From IMG/VR virus record IMGVR_UViG_3300025086_000099, positions 1-36,753 of that record: a DNA stretch of 36,753 bases. The stretch is one strand, 5' to 3'. The notes below the pieces were generated by a model that did no database searches, was not told the origin of the DNA, and worked only from the letters and a program-made list of their open reading frames with translations. Of this stretch, positions 30,830 through 36,753 are shown one piece after another; the stretch's first letter is position 1, and each line of letters begins with the position of its first letter. The position numbers were made by a program, and so were the translations under genes. Source of the stretch: a virus.

Positions 30830-32155
30830 ATGGCTACTAACACAACAGCTACCTCACAAAATCATAATGGTACAGGTAGTCAAAATAACTTTGCTATAAG
30901 TTTTGCTTTCTTAGCCAATACTGAAGTTGATGTAACAGTCGGAGGTGTTCTTAAAACATTAGGTACTCACTATAATATTGTAGGATCTGAAGTACAATTT
31001 ACTTCTGGTAATACCCCTCCAAGTGGTACAGGTAATGTTAAATTTACTAGAGATACAAATATCAGTACAAAGAAAGTAGATTTTAAAGATGGTAGTGTTT
31101 TAACTGAAATAGATTTAGACACCAATAGCGACCAGGTATTATTTGCTCAACAAGAAATTACAGATAAATTAGGAGGAATTGAAGAAAATGCTACCGCAGA
31201 TCAGACAGATGCGGAGATAAGAACTGCGGTAGGTAATGCAAGTGACAGTAATATTTTTACAGATGCACTAAAAAGTAAATTAGATGCAATAGAAGCTAAT
31301 GCAACCCAAGATCAAACCGCAGGTGAGATAAGAACACTTGTTGAAAGTGCTAGTGACAGCAATGTGTTTACTGATGCAGACCATACTAAATTAAATAATA
31401 TAGAAGCTAATGCAACTGCCGATCAAACTAACGCTGAGATAAAGACAGCTTATGAAGCAAACTCAGATACAAATGCTTTTACTGATGCAGAGAAAACAAA
31501 ACTAGCAGGTATATCGGCTGGTGCAGGAGCAACTTCATTTGCTGCGTTAACAGATACCCCTGCAAACTTTAGTGGAGCAGGTGGTAAAACTGTAAAGGTA
31601 AATAGCGGAGCAAATGCTTTAGAGTTTGTAGATCAAATATCAGATGTTGTAGGAGATACTACACCGCAGCTAGGAGGAGATTTAGATGTACAGACGAGAG
31701 AGATAAATACATCACAATCTAATGCAAATATAAAATTAAATCCTAATGGCTCTGGTGCAGTAGAAGTAAAAGGTGATGGTAGTAGTAATAATGGAAAGGT
31801 ACAACTTAACTGTTCACAAAATAGTCATGGTGTAAAAGTAGAATCCCCAGATCATTCTGCTGGACAGTCTTATACTATGAAGCTACCTGATAACCAGATA
31901 GCTGCTGATAAGATTTTAAAGGTTAAAAGTATTAGTGGATCTGGTGCAACTGCTATAGGACAGTTGGAGTTTGCGGATGCTGGAGGTGCTGGTGCTACTG
32001 GAGGTGGAACAGATCAGGCTTTCTTCGAGGGAGATCAGACTGTTACTACTTCTTACACATTGACAGCAAATAAAAATGCTATGGCTATATCGCCTACAAT
32101 AGCTTCAGGTGCAGTTATAACCGTGCCAAGTGGTGCAATCCTTGTTATTCTTTAA
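30830..32155 (+). CDS. Tail fibre, T7 gp17-like N-terminus
   Basis: Encodes 441 residues. Residues 1-115 match the T7 tail-fibre N-terminal domain that attaches to the tail (NNFAISFAFLANTEVDVTV, SGTGNVKFTRDTNIS, FKDGSVLTEIDLDTNSDQVLFAQQE). Residues 116-226 are three 37-residue repeats. The C-terminal part is a Gly/Ser/Ala-rich beta structure without recognised enzyme or receptor-binding domain. It likely serves as the adaptor onto which the following fibre-like proteins are built. Confidence 0.88.
   Translation: MATNTTATSQNHNGTGSQNNFAISFAFLANTEVDVTVGGVLKTLGTHYNIVGSEVQFTSGNTPPSGTGNVKFTRDTNISTKKVDFKDGSVLTEIDLDTNSDQVLFAQQEITDKLGGIEENATADQTDAEIRTAVGNASDSNIFTDALKSKLDAIEANATQDQTAGEIRTLVESASDSNVFTDADHTKLNNIEANATADQTNAEIKTAYEANSDTNAFTDAEKTKLAGISAGAGATSFAALTDTPANFSGAGGKTVKVNSGANALEFVDQISDVVGDTTPQLGGDLDVQTREINTSQSNANIKLNPNGSGAVEVKGDGSSNNGKVQLNCSQNSHGVKVESPDHSAGQSYTMKLPDNQIAADKILKVKSISGSGATAIGQLEFADAGGAGATGGGTDQAFFEGDQTVTTSYTLTANKNAMAISPTIASGAVITVPSGAILVIL
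31175..31507 (+). repeat. Three 37-codon repeats in the tail fibre
   Basis: Each 111-nt unit encodes a variant of IE-NAT-DQT-AEI-T followed by SDSN-FTDA-KSKL, starting at residues 116, 153 and 190. A partial fourth start (GISAGA) follows. Such repeats usually build a trimeric fibre shaft and can change number by recombination. Confidence 0.8.
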
Positions 32156-32157
32156 TT

Positions 32158-32598
32158 ATGCCAGTAACAATTAACGGAAACGGAACTATTACAGGAGTCT
32201 CAGTAGGAGGACTTCCAGACGGTATTGTTGATACCGATATGCTTGCTGCTAATGCTGTAACAGATGCAAAAGAAAATTTAAGTGGTACTGCTAAAGCATG
32301 GGCTAATTTTGATGGCACTGCTTCATCTAATCACATAAGATCAAGTTTTAATGTTAGTTCAATAACTGATGAAGGAACAGGGGAATATCAAGCAAATTTT
32401 AATAACGGTTTTTCTAATACAAACTATTGTGTTGTAACAGGATTTAATTCATATCATTGGGGCAGTGGAGATATGAGATGGCCTTTGGCAGTTAGGGCTA
32501 TAAATACGGGTAATGCAAAGTTTTACTGTAGACAAGTTTCTAATGGAGGAAGCTTCGTTGACACCTCTTATGCCCTTTTTGCTGTTTTTGCTTCTTAA
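32158..32598 (+). CDS. Tail fibre-like protein
   Basis: Encodes 146 residues. The start (VTINGNGTITGVSVGGLPDGIVDTDMLAANAVT) is a pattern common at the N-terminus of marine phage tail fibres. The C-terminal region (KAWANFDGTA, then alternating aromatic and polar residues ending YALFAVFAS) resembles short fibre tip domains. Likely a receptor-binding or tail accessory protein. It starts 2 nt after the gp17-like stop. Confidence 0.7.
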   Translation: MPVTINGNGTITGVSVGGLPDGIVDTDMLAANAVTDAKENLSGTAKAWANFDGTASSNHIRSSFNVSSITDEGTGEYQANFNNGFSNTNYCVVTGFNSYHWGSGDMRWPLAVRAINTGNAKFYCRQVSNGGSFVDTSYALFAVFAS

Positions 32599-32603
32599 CT
32601 ATT

Positions 32604-32804
32604 ATGGCTAATTCTGATAAACGTATAATTTATACAAGAGATGATGGAAGGCTTGTAATTGTTATTCCTACAGATAATTGTGGTTTGACAGTTGAACAGA
32701 TACAAGCAAAAGATGTTCCTAGCGGAAAAGCATCCTATATTGTAGATAAATCTCAAATTCCTACAGATAGGAGTTTCAGAAATGCTTGGACTTATACGGA
32801 GTAA
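32604..32804 (+). CDS. Small tail-associated protein
   Basis: Encodes 66 residues: IIYTRDDGRLVIVIP, then GLTVEQIQAKDVP, ending DRSFRNAWTY. This pattern recurs in marine and other phages among tail-fibre genes, usually next to a chaperone-like gene as here. Function not established; a fibre assembly accessory role is plausible. Confidence 0.6.
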   Translation: MANSDKRIIYTRDDGRLVIVIPTDNCGLTVEQIQAKDVPSGKASYIVDKSQIPTDRSFRNAWTYTE

Positions 32805-32807
32805 ATT

Positions 32808-33068
32808 ATGGGGTTCGGTATAGACATGGCAAAAGCTAGAGAAATTCATAAAACTAATATAAGAAATGCAAGAGAACCAAAACTTGCAGAACTTGATATT
32901 GAGTTTCAAAAAGCATTAGAGACATCATCTAGTACTACTGATATAGTTAGTAAGAAGCAAGCACTAAGGGATGCCCCTGCGGATTCTGCCATAGCTTCTG
33001 CCTCAAATGAAGCTGAACTAAAAGCACAATGGAACACTTCTATTCTTGGTACTTCTCCTTATAGCTAA
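32808..33068 (+). CDS. Tail-fibre chaperone-like protein
   Basis: Encodes 86 residues: FGIDMAKAREIHKTNIR-AREPKLAELDIEFQKA, then KKQALRDAP, ending LKAQWNTSILG. Proteins with this pattern sit beside fibre genes in many phages and resemble tail-fibre assembly chaperones in size and helical, charged composition. The assignment is by pattern and place. Confidence 0.6.
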   Translation: MGFGIDMAKAREIHKTNIRNAREPKLAELDIEFQKALETSSSTTDIVSKKQALRDAPADSAIASASNEAELKAQWNTSILGTSPYS

Positions 33069-33070
33069 TT

Positions 33071-33676
33071 ATGAGCCAGATCAAACTAAAACATAGCGGT
33101 GGTAATTCAGTAATTATAGCTGCACCAGATAGTAACCCTGCATCTGATCGCACTCTTAAATTACCTAGTGATGGTGATGGTACTATCCTTACTTCTAACT
33201 CTTCTGTAGGTAAAATTCTTCAAGTTGTTTCAACAACTAAAACAGATACAGCATCACATTCTGTTGGTGTGGGGTCTGTTTCTGGTGATGTTATAACGAC
33301 TTCAATTACTCCATCATCAGCATCTAACAAAATTTTAGTGATATGTAGCATATGGGTTGGTACTCCTGACGAAGGTGCGTACGGAACTTTTTATAGAGGT
33401 GGTTCTGTTATAACAGCCGCTACAGGTGATTCAAATAGTAATAGACAAAGAGTTTCAGTAAATAGTTTTGTTATTAACGACAATAGATCCACAGAGCTTA
33501 ATAAAACATTTTTAGATTCTCCTTCAACTACGAGTTCTACGACTTATTCAGTAAGAATTGGAGGAAGTAAAGATGGAACTACAACTTATTATGTTAATAG
33601 ACCATATCAATGGGCAGATGATAATAGAAGAGCTACAGGTATTTCAACACTAACCCTTATGGAGATAGCAACATAA
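33071..33676 (+). CDS. Tail fibre-like protein
   Basis: Encodes 201 residues. The N-terminal IKLKHSGGNSVIIAAPDSNPASDRTLKLP-DGDGTIL is common in marine phage fibre and virion-surface proteins. The C-terminal part is Ser/Thr-rich beta, ending ISTLTLMEIAT. No enzyme motif. A surface or receptor-binding role is likely. Starts 2 nt after the previous stop. Confidence 0.65.
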   Translation: MSQIKLKHSGGNSVIIAAPDSNPASDRTLKLPSDGDGTILTSNSSVGKILQVVSTTKTDTASHSVGVGSVSGDVITTSITPSSASNKILVICSIWVGTPDEGAYGTFYRGGSVITAATGDSNSNRQRVSVNSFVINDNRSTELNKTFLDSPSTTSSTTYSVRIGGSKDGTTTYYVNRPYQWADDNRRATGISTLTLMEIAT

Positions 33677-33707
33677 TGGCTATCTCTTATAATTAAGGAA
33701 AAACACT

Positions 33708-34031
33708 ATGGCACTAGATCACGAAGCTATTTACAAGGCATACGCAGGCACAGTTGTTTCTATTGATGACTCTGCTGGTGCGTTTGACGCAAGCGGTAAT
33801 TCAGTAACTCTTGAGCAATCTAAAATAGATGCTGCAAGAGCTGAACTTAATACTGCTGCTGCTGCTATTAAGTACCAAACTGATAGAACAACTGATGGTG
33901 AAACAACCTATGCTTCTATAGGAGATCAGTTGGATATGTTATACAAAGATATAGTAGCTGGAACTGTTACTACTTCTGGTACATGGGCTACTCACATCAA
34001 AGCTGTAAAAGACGCTAATCCAAAACCATGA
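33708..34031 (+). CDS. Hypothetical protein in the tail-fibre block
   Basis: Encodes 107 residues, Ala/Thr/Asp-rich: ALDHEAIYKAYAGTVVSIDD, then QSKIDAARAELNTAAAAIKYQ. A helix in the middle fits an assembly accessory role. It has an AAGGAAA ribosome-site-like sequence about 9 bases before the ATG and overlaps the next start (ATGA). I recall similar proteins among marine phage tail genes; function unknown. Confidence 0.6.
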   Translation: MALDHEAIYKAYAGTVVSIDDSAGAFDASGNSVTLEQSKIDAARAELNTAAAAIKYQTDRTTDGETTYASIGDQLDMLYKDIVAGTVTTSGTWATHIKAVKDANPKP

Positions 34032-35212
34032 GTGAAATCAAAGTAAATTCGATAAAAGGGGTAGGAGCTAGTGCTGCTGCTATTACCGTAAATAATTCTG
34101 ATGGAACGTGTACTGCCAATATTACTAATAACCTAAGTAACAGACGACTCACAATCAACGGAGATATGAGAATAGCCCAACGTGGTACGTCATCTACTTC
34201 AACAGGAGTTGTAGCTGTAGATAGAGTTAGAACCTATCATGTAAGTACTGACGAAGCTCCTACCTATTCACAAGTAGATGTTGCAAGTGGAACAACACCA
34301 TACAGTTTAGGATTGAGAAAAGCTTATAGAGTCACAAACGGAAATCAAACAAGTGGTGTTGCTGCTACTAATCAAATTCAACTTGATTACTTAGTAGAAG
34401 CACAAGATTTAGCTTGTTCTGGTTGGGATCATAAATCACCTTCAAGCTTTCTAACTTTATCTTATTGGGCAAAATCAAGCGTTGCTCAAGAATTTAAAGC
34501 ACAGATGCGAACTGTAGATGGAACTCCCAAAAACTTTGCTTATTCTCTTGGATCTTTAGCTGCTAATACTTGGACAAAAGTAACAATACTTATACCCGGA
34601 AATTCCAATTTACAAATAGATAATGATAATGGAACAGGTTTAGAAATAGGTCTATTTAGTCAATGGGGAACTAACCTTACAGCAAATAGTGTTTCAGAAA
34701 ATGCTTGGGGTGCTTATAGTGGCTCAGCAAGAACTCCAGATCAAACTTTAACATGGTACACAACAAATGATGCGACATTTGAAATTACAGGAGTTCAATT
34801 AGAAGTAGGCAGCGTGGCAACAGATTTTGAGCATAGGTCATTCGGTCAGGAGCTTGCTTTATGTCAGAGGTATTACTATAGAGTCGGATTAAATCAAGGA
34901 GTATATTATGGTGGAGATTATGGAATAGGATTTACTGATAATGACAATAATAACATCTATATTAGAACAGAATTTCCAACTCAGATGAGGATAGCACCAA
35001 CTGCTGTTGAACAAACTGGTGATGCTGGTGAATATAAAGTTAGAAGAGATACCACAAAAACTTGTAGTAGTGTTCCTACTTTTTCTCAAGCGACTGCTTG
35101 GGCAGCTAAGACCAACTTCCCATCATCAGGTCATGGTTGGGGGACTGCTACGCCTGTTTGGGGTCAAACAGGAAATTCAGATTCATTTTTAGCTTGGAGT
35201 GCAGAATTATGA
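34028..35212 (+). CDS. Large tail fibre / receptor-binding protein candidate
   Basis: Encodes 394 residues. The N-terminus (SEIKVNSIKGVGASAAAITVNN-DGT) is a common attachment segment. From about residue 38, LTINGDMRIAQRGTS, then DRVRTYHVS, SYWAKSS, a jelly-roll-like middle and FEITGVQLEVGSVATDFEHRSFGQELALCQRYYYR follow a pattern repeated in many cyanophage fibre proteins with carbohydrate-binding character. Likely contacts the host surface. Starts and ends in ATGA overlaps. Confidence 0.75.
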   Translation: MSEIKVNSIKGVGASAAAITVNNSDGTCTANITNNLSNRRLTINGDMRIAQRGTSSTSTGVVAVDRVRTYHVSTDEAPTYSQVDVASGTTPYSLGLRKAYRVTNGNQTSGVAATNQIQLDYLVEAQDLACSGWDHKSPSSFLTLSYWAKSSVAQEFKAQMRTVDGTPKNFAYSLGSLAANTWTKVTILIPGNSNLQIDNDNGTGLEIGLFSQWGTNLTANSVSENAWGAYSGSARTPDQTLTWYTTNDATFEITGVQLEVGSVATDFEHRSFGQELALCQRYYYRVGLNQGVYYGGDYGIGFTDNDNNNIYIRTEFPTQMRIAPTAVEQTGDAGEYKVRRDTTKTCSSVPTFSQATAWAAKTNFPSSGHGWGTATPVWGQTGNSDSFLAWSAEL

Positions 35213-35364
35213 CTTACAAATTACTATACACAGATTCAGATACAGGTAAAAAAATATACAAGAAAGTAAGTGCTGATGGGAAATCATACTCATCATGTTC
35301 AGAAGATAATCTAGATTTTAAAGCATGGGTAGCAGAGGGAAACACAGCCGAAGCTGCTGATTAA
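35209..35364 (+). CDS. Small hypothetical protein after the fibre
   Basis: The start is chosen at 35209 (ATGA overlap with the fibre stop), giving 51 residues: TYKLLYTDSDTGKKIYKKV and SEDNLDFKAWVAEGNTAEAAD. A longer upstream frame overlaps the fibre gene and is not needed. Similar small proteins follow fibre genes in marine phages as I recall; function unknown. Its end overlaps a small minus-strand frame. Confidence 0.55.
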   Translation: MTYKLLYTDSDTGKKIYKKVSADGKSYSSCSEDNLDFKAWVAEGNTAEAAD

Positions 35365-35489
35365 TTAGTCTTATGTTGCATCTGCCTTGTCATAAGGCTC
35401 ATAGTGACATACAAAGGTGCTAGTGCCATAATTCCTACAAAAGTTATTATGGTGACAGGTACTAAGGCTCTAGCAAAAGCTTCTCTCAT
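35361..35489 (-). CDS. Possible 42-residue membrane peptide on the minus strand
   Basis: The frame runs from the ATG complement at 35487-35489 to TAA at 35361-35363, almost exactly filling the 128-base gap between two plus-strand genes. The product starts MREAFARALVP and has one hydrophobic helix at about residues 8-31 (VTIITFVGIMALAPLYVTM), then a polar tail. The helix and exact fit argue for a real gene; the short length argues for caution. If real it is a single-helix membrane peptide, possibly lysis-related. Confidence 0.45.
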   Translation of the reverse strand: MREAFARALVPVTIITFVGIMALAPLYVTMSLMTRQMQHKTN

Positions 35490-35492
35490 AAT

Positions 35493-35999
35493 ATGGATGA
35501 AATATACTACCCAAACCTACCAGATACAAACTATATACTCAATCCTCCTAAAACAATTTTTTATCCCCCTGTAGCGGAGATACCTTATTTAGATCCAGTT
35601 CTTTTACCGAGTCTGGAACAAGTTCAATCGGGTTTGGCAGAAGAGAAGGCAAATACTTCTTCAAAAGAAAAGGAGCAAGACGAGGAAGTAACAGGTATAA
35701 AGCAAGAAGTGATCCCAACGAACCTGCCAAAAAACTTAGAAAATACTTCAACAGAAGAACCTATAGCTACTTTTAATGTACCGTTCTTTGGTGATTTTCC
35801 AATACCTGCACCAGAAGTTATAGCTTCTAGTGTTATAGCAGCAGGTACAGCTAGTGTTGTAAGTGTTGCAGGTGGTGTTGCTATGCAGGCTGTAGTAGGA
35901 CAAATAAAAAAGATATTTAAAAAAATTATTACTAAAGTTTTAAAGAAAGAAGTAGCTAATGTAAAGGAAAAAATGACAGAGAAAAAAGATAAGCTATAA
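35493..35999 (+). CDS. Membrane-anchored protein of unknown function
   Basis: Encodes 168 residues. The proline-rich N-terminus (NPPKTIFYPPVAEIPYLDP) and a charged middle are followed by one Ala/Val/Gly-rich hydrophobic helix at about 108-136 and a Lys-rich C-terminus (KKIFKKIITKVLKKE). Similar proteins occur in cyanophages as far as I recall, without known function. It is the last plus-strand gene before the structured RNA region. The ATG has no clear ribosome site. Confidence 0.6.
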   Translation: MDEIYYPNLPDTNYILNPPKTIFYPPVAEIPYLDPVLLPSLEQVQSGLAEEKANTSSKEKEQDEEVTGIKQEVIPTNLPKNLENTSTEEPIATFNVPFFGDFPIPAPEVIASSVIAAGTASVVSVAGGVAMQAVVGQIKKIFKKIITKVLKKEVANVKEKMTEKKDKL

Positions 36000-36027
36000 T
36001 AACTAATACGAGGTAATCTCCAAAATC

Positions 36028-36041
36028 CTAACGGACTAGGT
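36028..36041 (+). ncRNA. Short hairpin leading into the structured RNA array
   Basis: CCTA (36028-36031) and TAGG (36038-36041 region) can pair over ACGGAC-type loop sequence, about 20 bases before unit 1 of the array. TGCCTCTAC at 36048-36056 is nearly complementary to the conserved GTAGGCA of the units. Minor feature, shown for context. Confidence 0.3.
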
Positions 36042-36059
36042 TGACAATGCCTCTACTAA

Positions 36060-36119
36060 ACAAGGGAAGCTGTAGGCACACTAGCTAGATCTAGTCCCTG
36101 TTCGAGGACGATCCCTTGT
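36060..36119 (+). ncRNA. Structured RNA repeat, unit 1
   Basis: The outer stem ACAAGGGA (36060-36067) with TCCCTTGT (36112-36119) closes a probable three-way junction. Inside are the conserved box GGAAGCTGTAGGCA (36065-36078), a hairpin ACTAG/CTAGT, a short second hairpin with loop CTGTTCGA, and the conserved box CGAGGACGATCC (36103-36114). No open reading frame. Not a family I can name. Confidence 0.7.
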
Positions 36120-36122
36120 ACT

Positions 36123-36186
36123 AAACAAAGGAAGCTGTAGGCATATTGGCTCGATTCAATCTCTGCTCGAAGATGATCCTTTGTTT
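36123..36186 (+). ncRNA. Structured RNA repeat, unit 2
   Basis: The outer stem AAACAAAGGA (36123-36132) with TCCTTTGTTT (36177-36186) has an A-U pair where unit 1 has G-C, a compensatory change. It has the same conserved box (36130-36143), hairpin ATTG/CAAT, and a second hairpin ATCT/AGAT with loop CTGCTCGA, then CGAAGATGATCC (36168-36179). Confidence 0.7.
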
Positions 36187-36187
36187 T

Positions 36188-36255
36188 ATAAGTATTGGAA
36201 GCTGTAGGCAAGTTAATTAAATTTAACCTCTGACCGAAGATGATCCAGTACTTAT
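36188..36255 (+). ncRNA. Structured RNA repeat, unit 3, ending in a terminator
   Basis: The outer stem is 12 bp, 36188-36199 with 36244-36255, including a U-G pair that exists only in plus-strand RNA. Inside are the identical GGAAGCTGTAGGCA box (36197-36210), hairpin GTTAA/TTAAC, and CGAAGATGATCC (36235-36246). The 3' arm runs into T's at 36255-36261, so this unit can also act as an intrinsic terminator for the plus strand. Its end overlaps the stop codon of the minus-strand gene. Confidence 0.7.
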
Positions 36256-36753
36256 TTTTTTGTCTTAAAAAGGTTGGGATTAGCTTTTACATAACTTCTT
36301 ATATTTATTACATCACTACAAAGACCTGCATAAGGTGATTTAGGATTAATCATATAACCGCTTGCATGAAGCTGTGAACACTTTAAAACTCTCACTAATT
36401 GCTTATCATGCACTTGCTTTGATAATTCTTCTTTGGCTAGGTCTAGCTTTACTTTTGCTAGATCCTCACACGTTTGATTACTACCGCCTAATGGAATCAT
36501 AAAACTCATTTGTACCCCCCAACCTTCATTGATGCTATAAGTTTCTTCTCCTTGAGCATCATTACCTGTATAAAAAGGAGTTACAGCCATTGTAGGTTGA
36601 CTGCAAACCAAGTTCCCAAACTGTTGTTTGCCTGTCATTCCATTATTGATATTCATATTCTGATTAATTATTGATGAATTACCTACAGCATTAGGTTGAG
36701 CCTGTACATTTGTATCGCCTTCGGCTCTTGCTTTATTACTGACTAAAGACAGA
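36252..36753 (-). CDS. Secreted protein of unknown function, C-terminal part (start at 211)
   Basis: The minus-strand frame runs from the window end to TAA at 36252-36254. Because 36581-36753 repeats 1-173, the true start is the ATG at 211-209 and the joined protein has about 179 residues; a shorter frame from the internal ATG at 36656 would lose the signal peptide. Two Cys in GNLVCSQ and QTCEDL and two more further on (LKCSQL, GLCSD) could form disulphides after export. The middle has PFYTGNDAQGEETY and GWGVQMSFMIPLGG, which looks beta-like; then a Lys/Glu helix. Function unknown. The stop lies inside the stem of structured RNA unit 3. Confidence 0.75.
   Translation of the reverse strand, partial: LSLVSNKARAEGDTNVQAQPNAVGNSSIINQNMNINNGMTGKQQFGNLVCSQPTMAVTPFYTGNDAQGEETYSINEGWGVQMSFMIPLGGSNQTCEDLAKVKLDLAKEELSKQVHDKQLVRVLKCSQLHASGYMINPKSPYAGLCSDVINIRSYVKANPNLFKTKK
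36581..36753. repeat. Terminal overlap, right copy (matches 1-173)
   Basis: Same stretch as 1-173 with five silent differences, all in the first 47 bases; the remaining 126 bases are identical. See the left copy for interpretation. Confidence 0.85.

Noticed and set aside
36060-36255. CRISPR array
   Set aside because: Only three units; similarity lies in two separate boxes with paired stems between them, not in uniform repeats separated by unrelated spacers, and there are no cas genes.
36060-36255. Tandem glutamine (glnA) riboswitch or hammerhead-type ribozyme
   Set aside because: The conserved boxes do not match the glnA consensus or the CUGAUGA/GAAA hammerhead core as I know them, and no gene on the plus strand follows.

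Overview
The window is a near-complete genome of a T7-like podovirus (Autographiviridae-type). It is AT-rich and most likely infects marine picocyanobacteria (Prochlorococcus or Synechococcus). Supporting this are the T7 gene order, the small basic proteins and secreted proteins familiar from marine cyanophages, and the integrase placed just ahead of the phage RNA polymerase. Host assignment is an inference. Positions 1-173 and 36581-36753 are the same stretch apart from five silent differences, so the map is circular and opened inside a minus-strand gene.

Layout: (1) 36252-36753 plus 1-898, minus strand: two secreted proteins and a two-helix membrane protein. (2) 1007-3574: a short gene, a hypothetical gene, small terminase, a zinc ribbon and large terminase. 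(3) 3575-4060: non-coding, with a 12-bp tandem repeat; the likely place of the physical genome ends and early host promoters. (4) 4061-6650: about ten small early genes, several preceded by a recurring RNA module with two competing hairpins. (5) 6673-13463: tyrosine integrase, T7-type RNA polymerase, single-stranded DNA-binding protein, endonuclease I, primase/helicase and exonuclease. No DNA polymerase gene lies at its usual place between helicase and exonuclease, or anywhere else. (6) 13581-19263: small structural candidates, portal, scaffold, a cassette of five tiny basic proteins, and the major capsid gene, which is split by a 261-nt group I intron and followed by a strong terminator. (7) 19266-30828: tail tubular proteins and internal virion proteins. 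(8) 30830-35999: T7-type tail fibre and a run of fibre-like, chaperone-like and membrane proteins. (9) 36060-36255: three tandem copies of a roughly 60-nt structured RNA with compensatory base changes, the last ending in a U-tract.

How it works together: host polymerase probably reads the early genes and the phage RNA polymerase takes over for replication and virion genes. The gp2.5, gp3, gp4 and gp6 homologues form a T7-like replication and host-DNA-degradation set that must borrow a DNA polymerase from the host. No photosynthesis, pentose phosphate or nucleotide-metabolism enzyme genes are present. The most notable material is RNA-level: the capsid intron, the triple structured RNA, and the competing-hairpin leaders.
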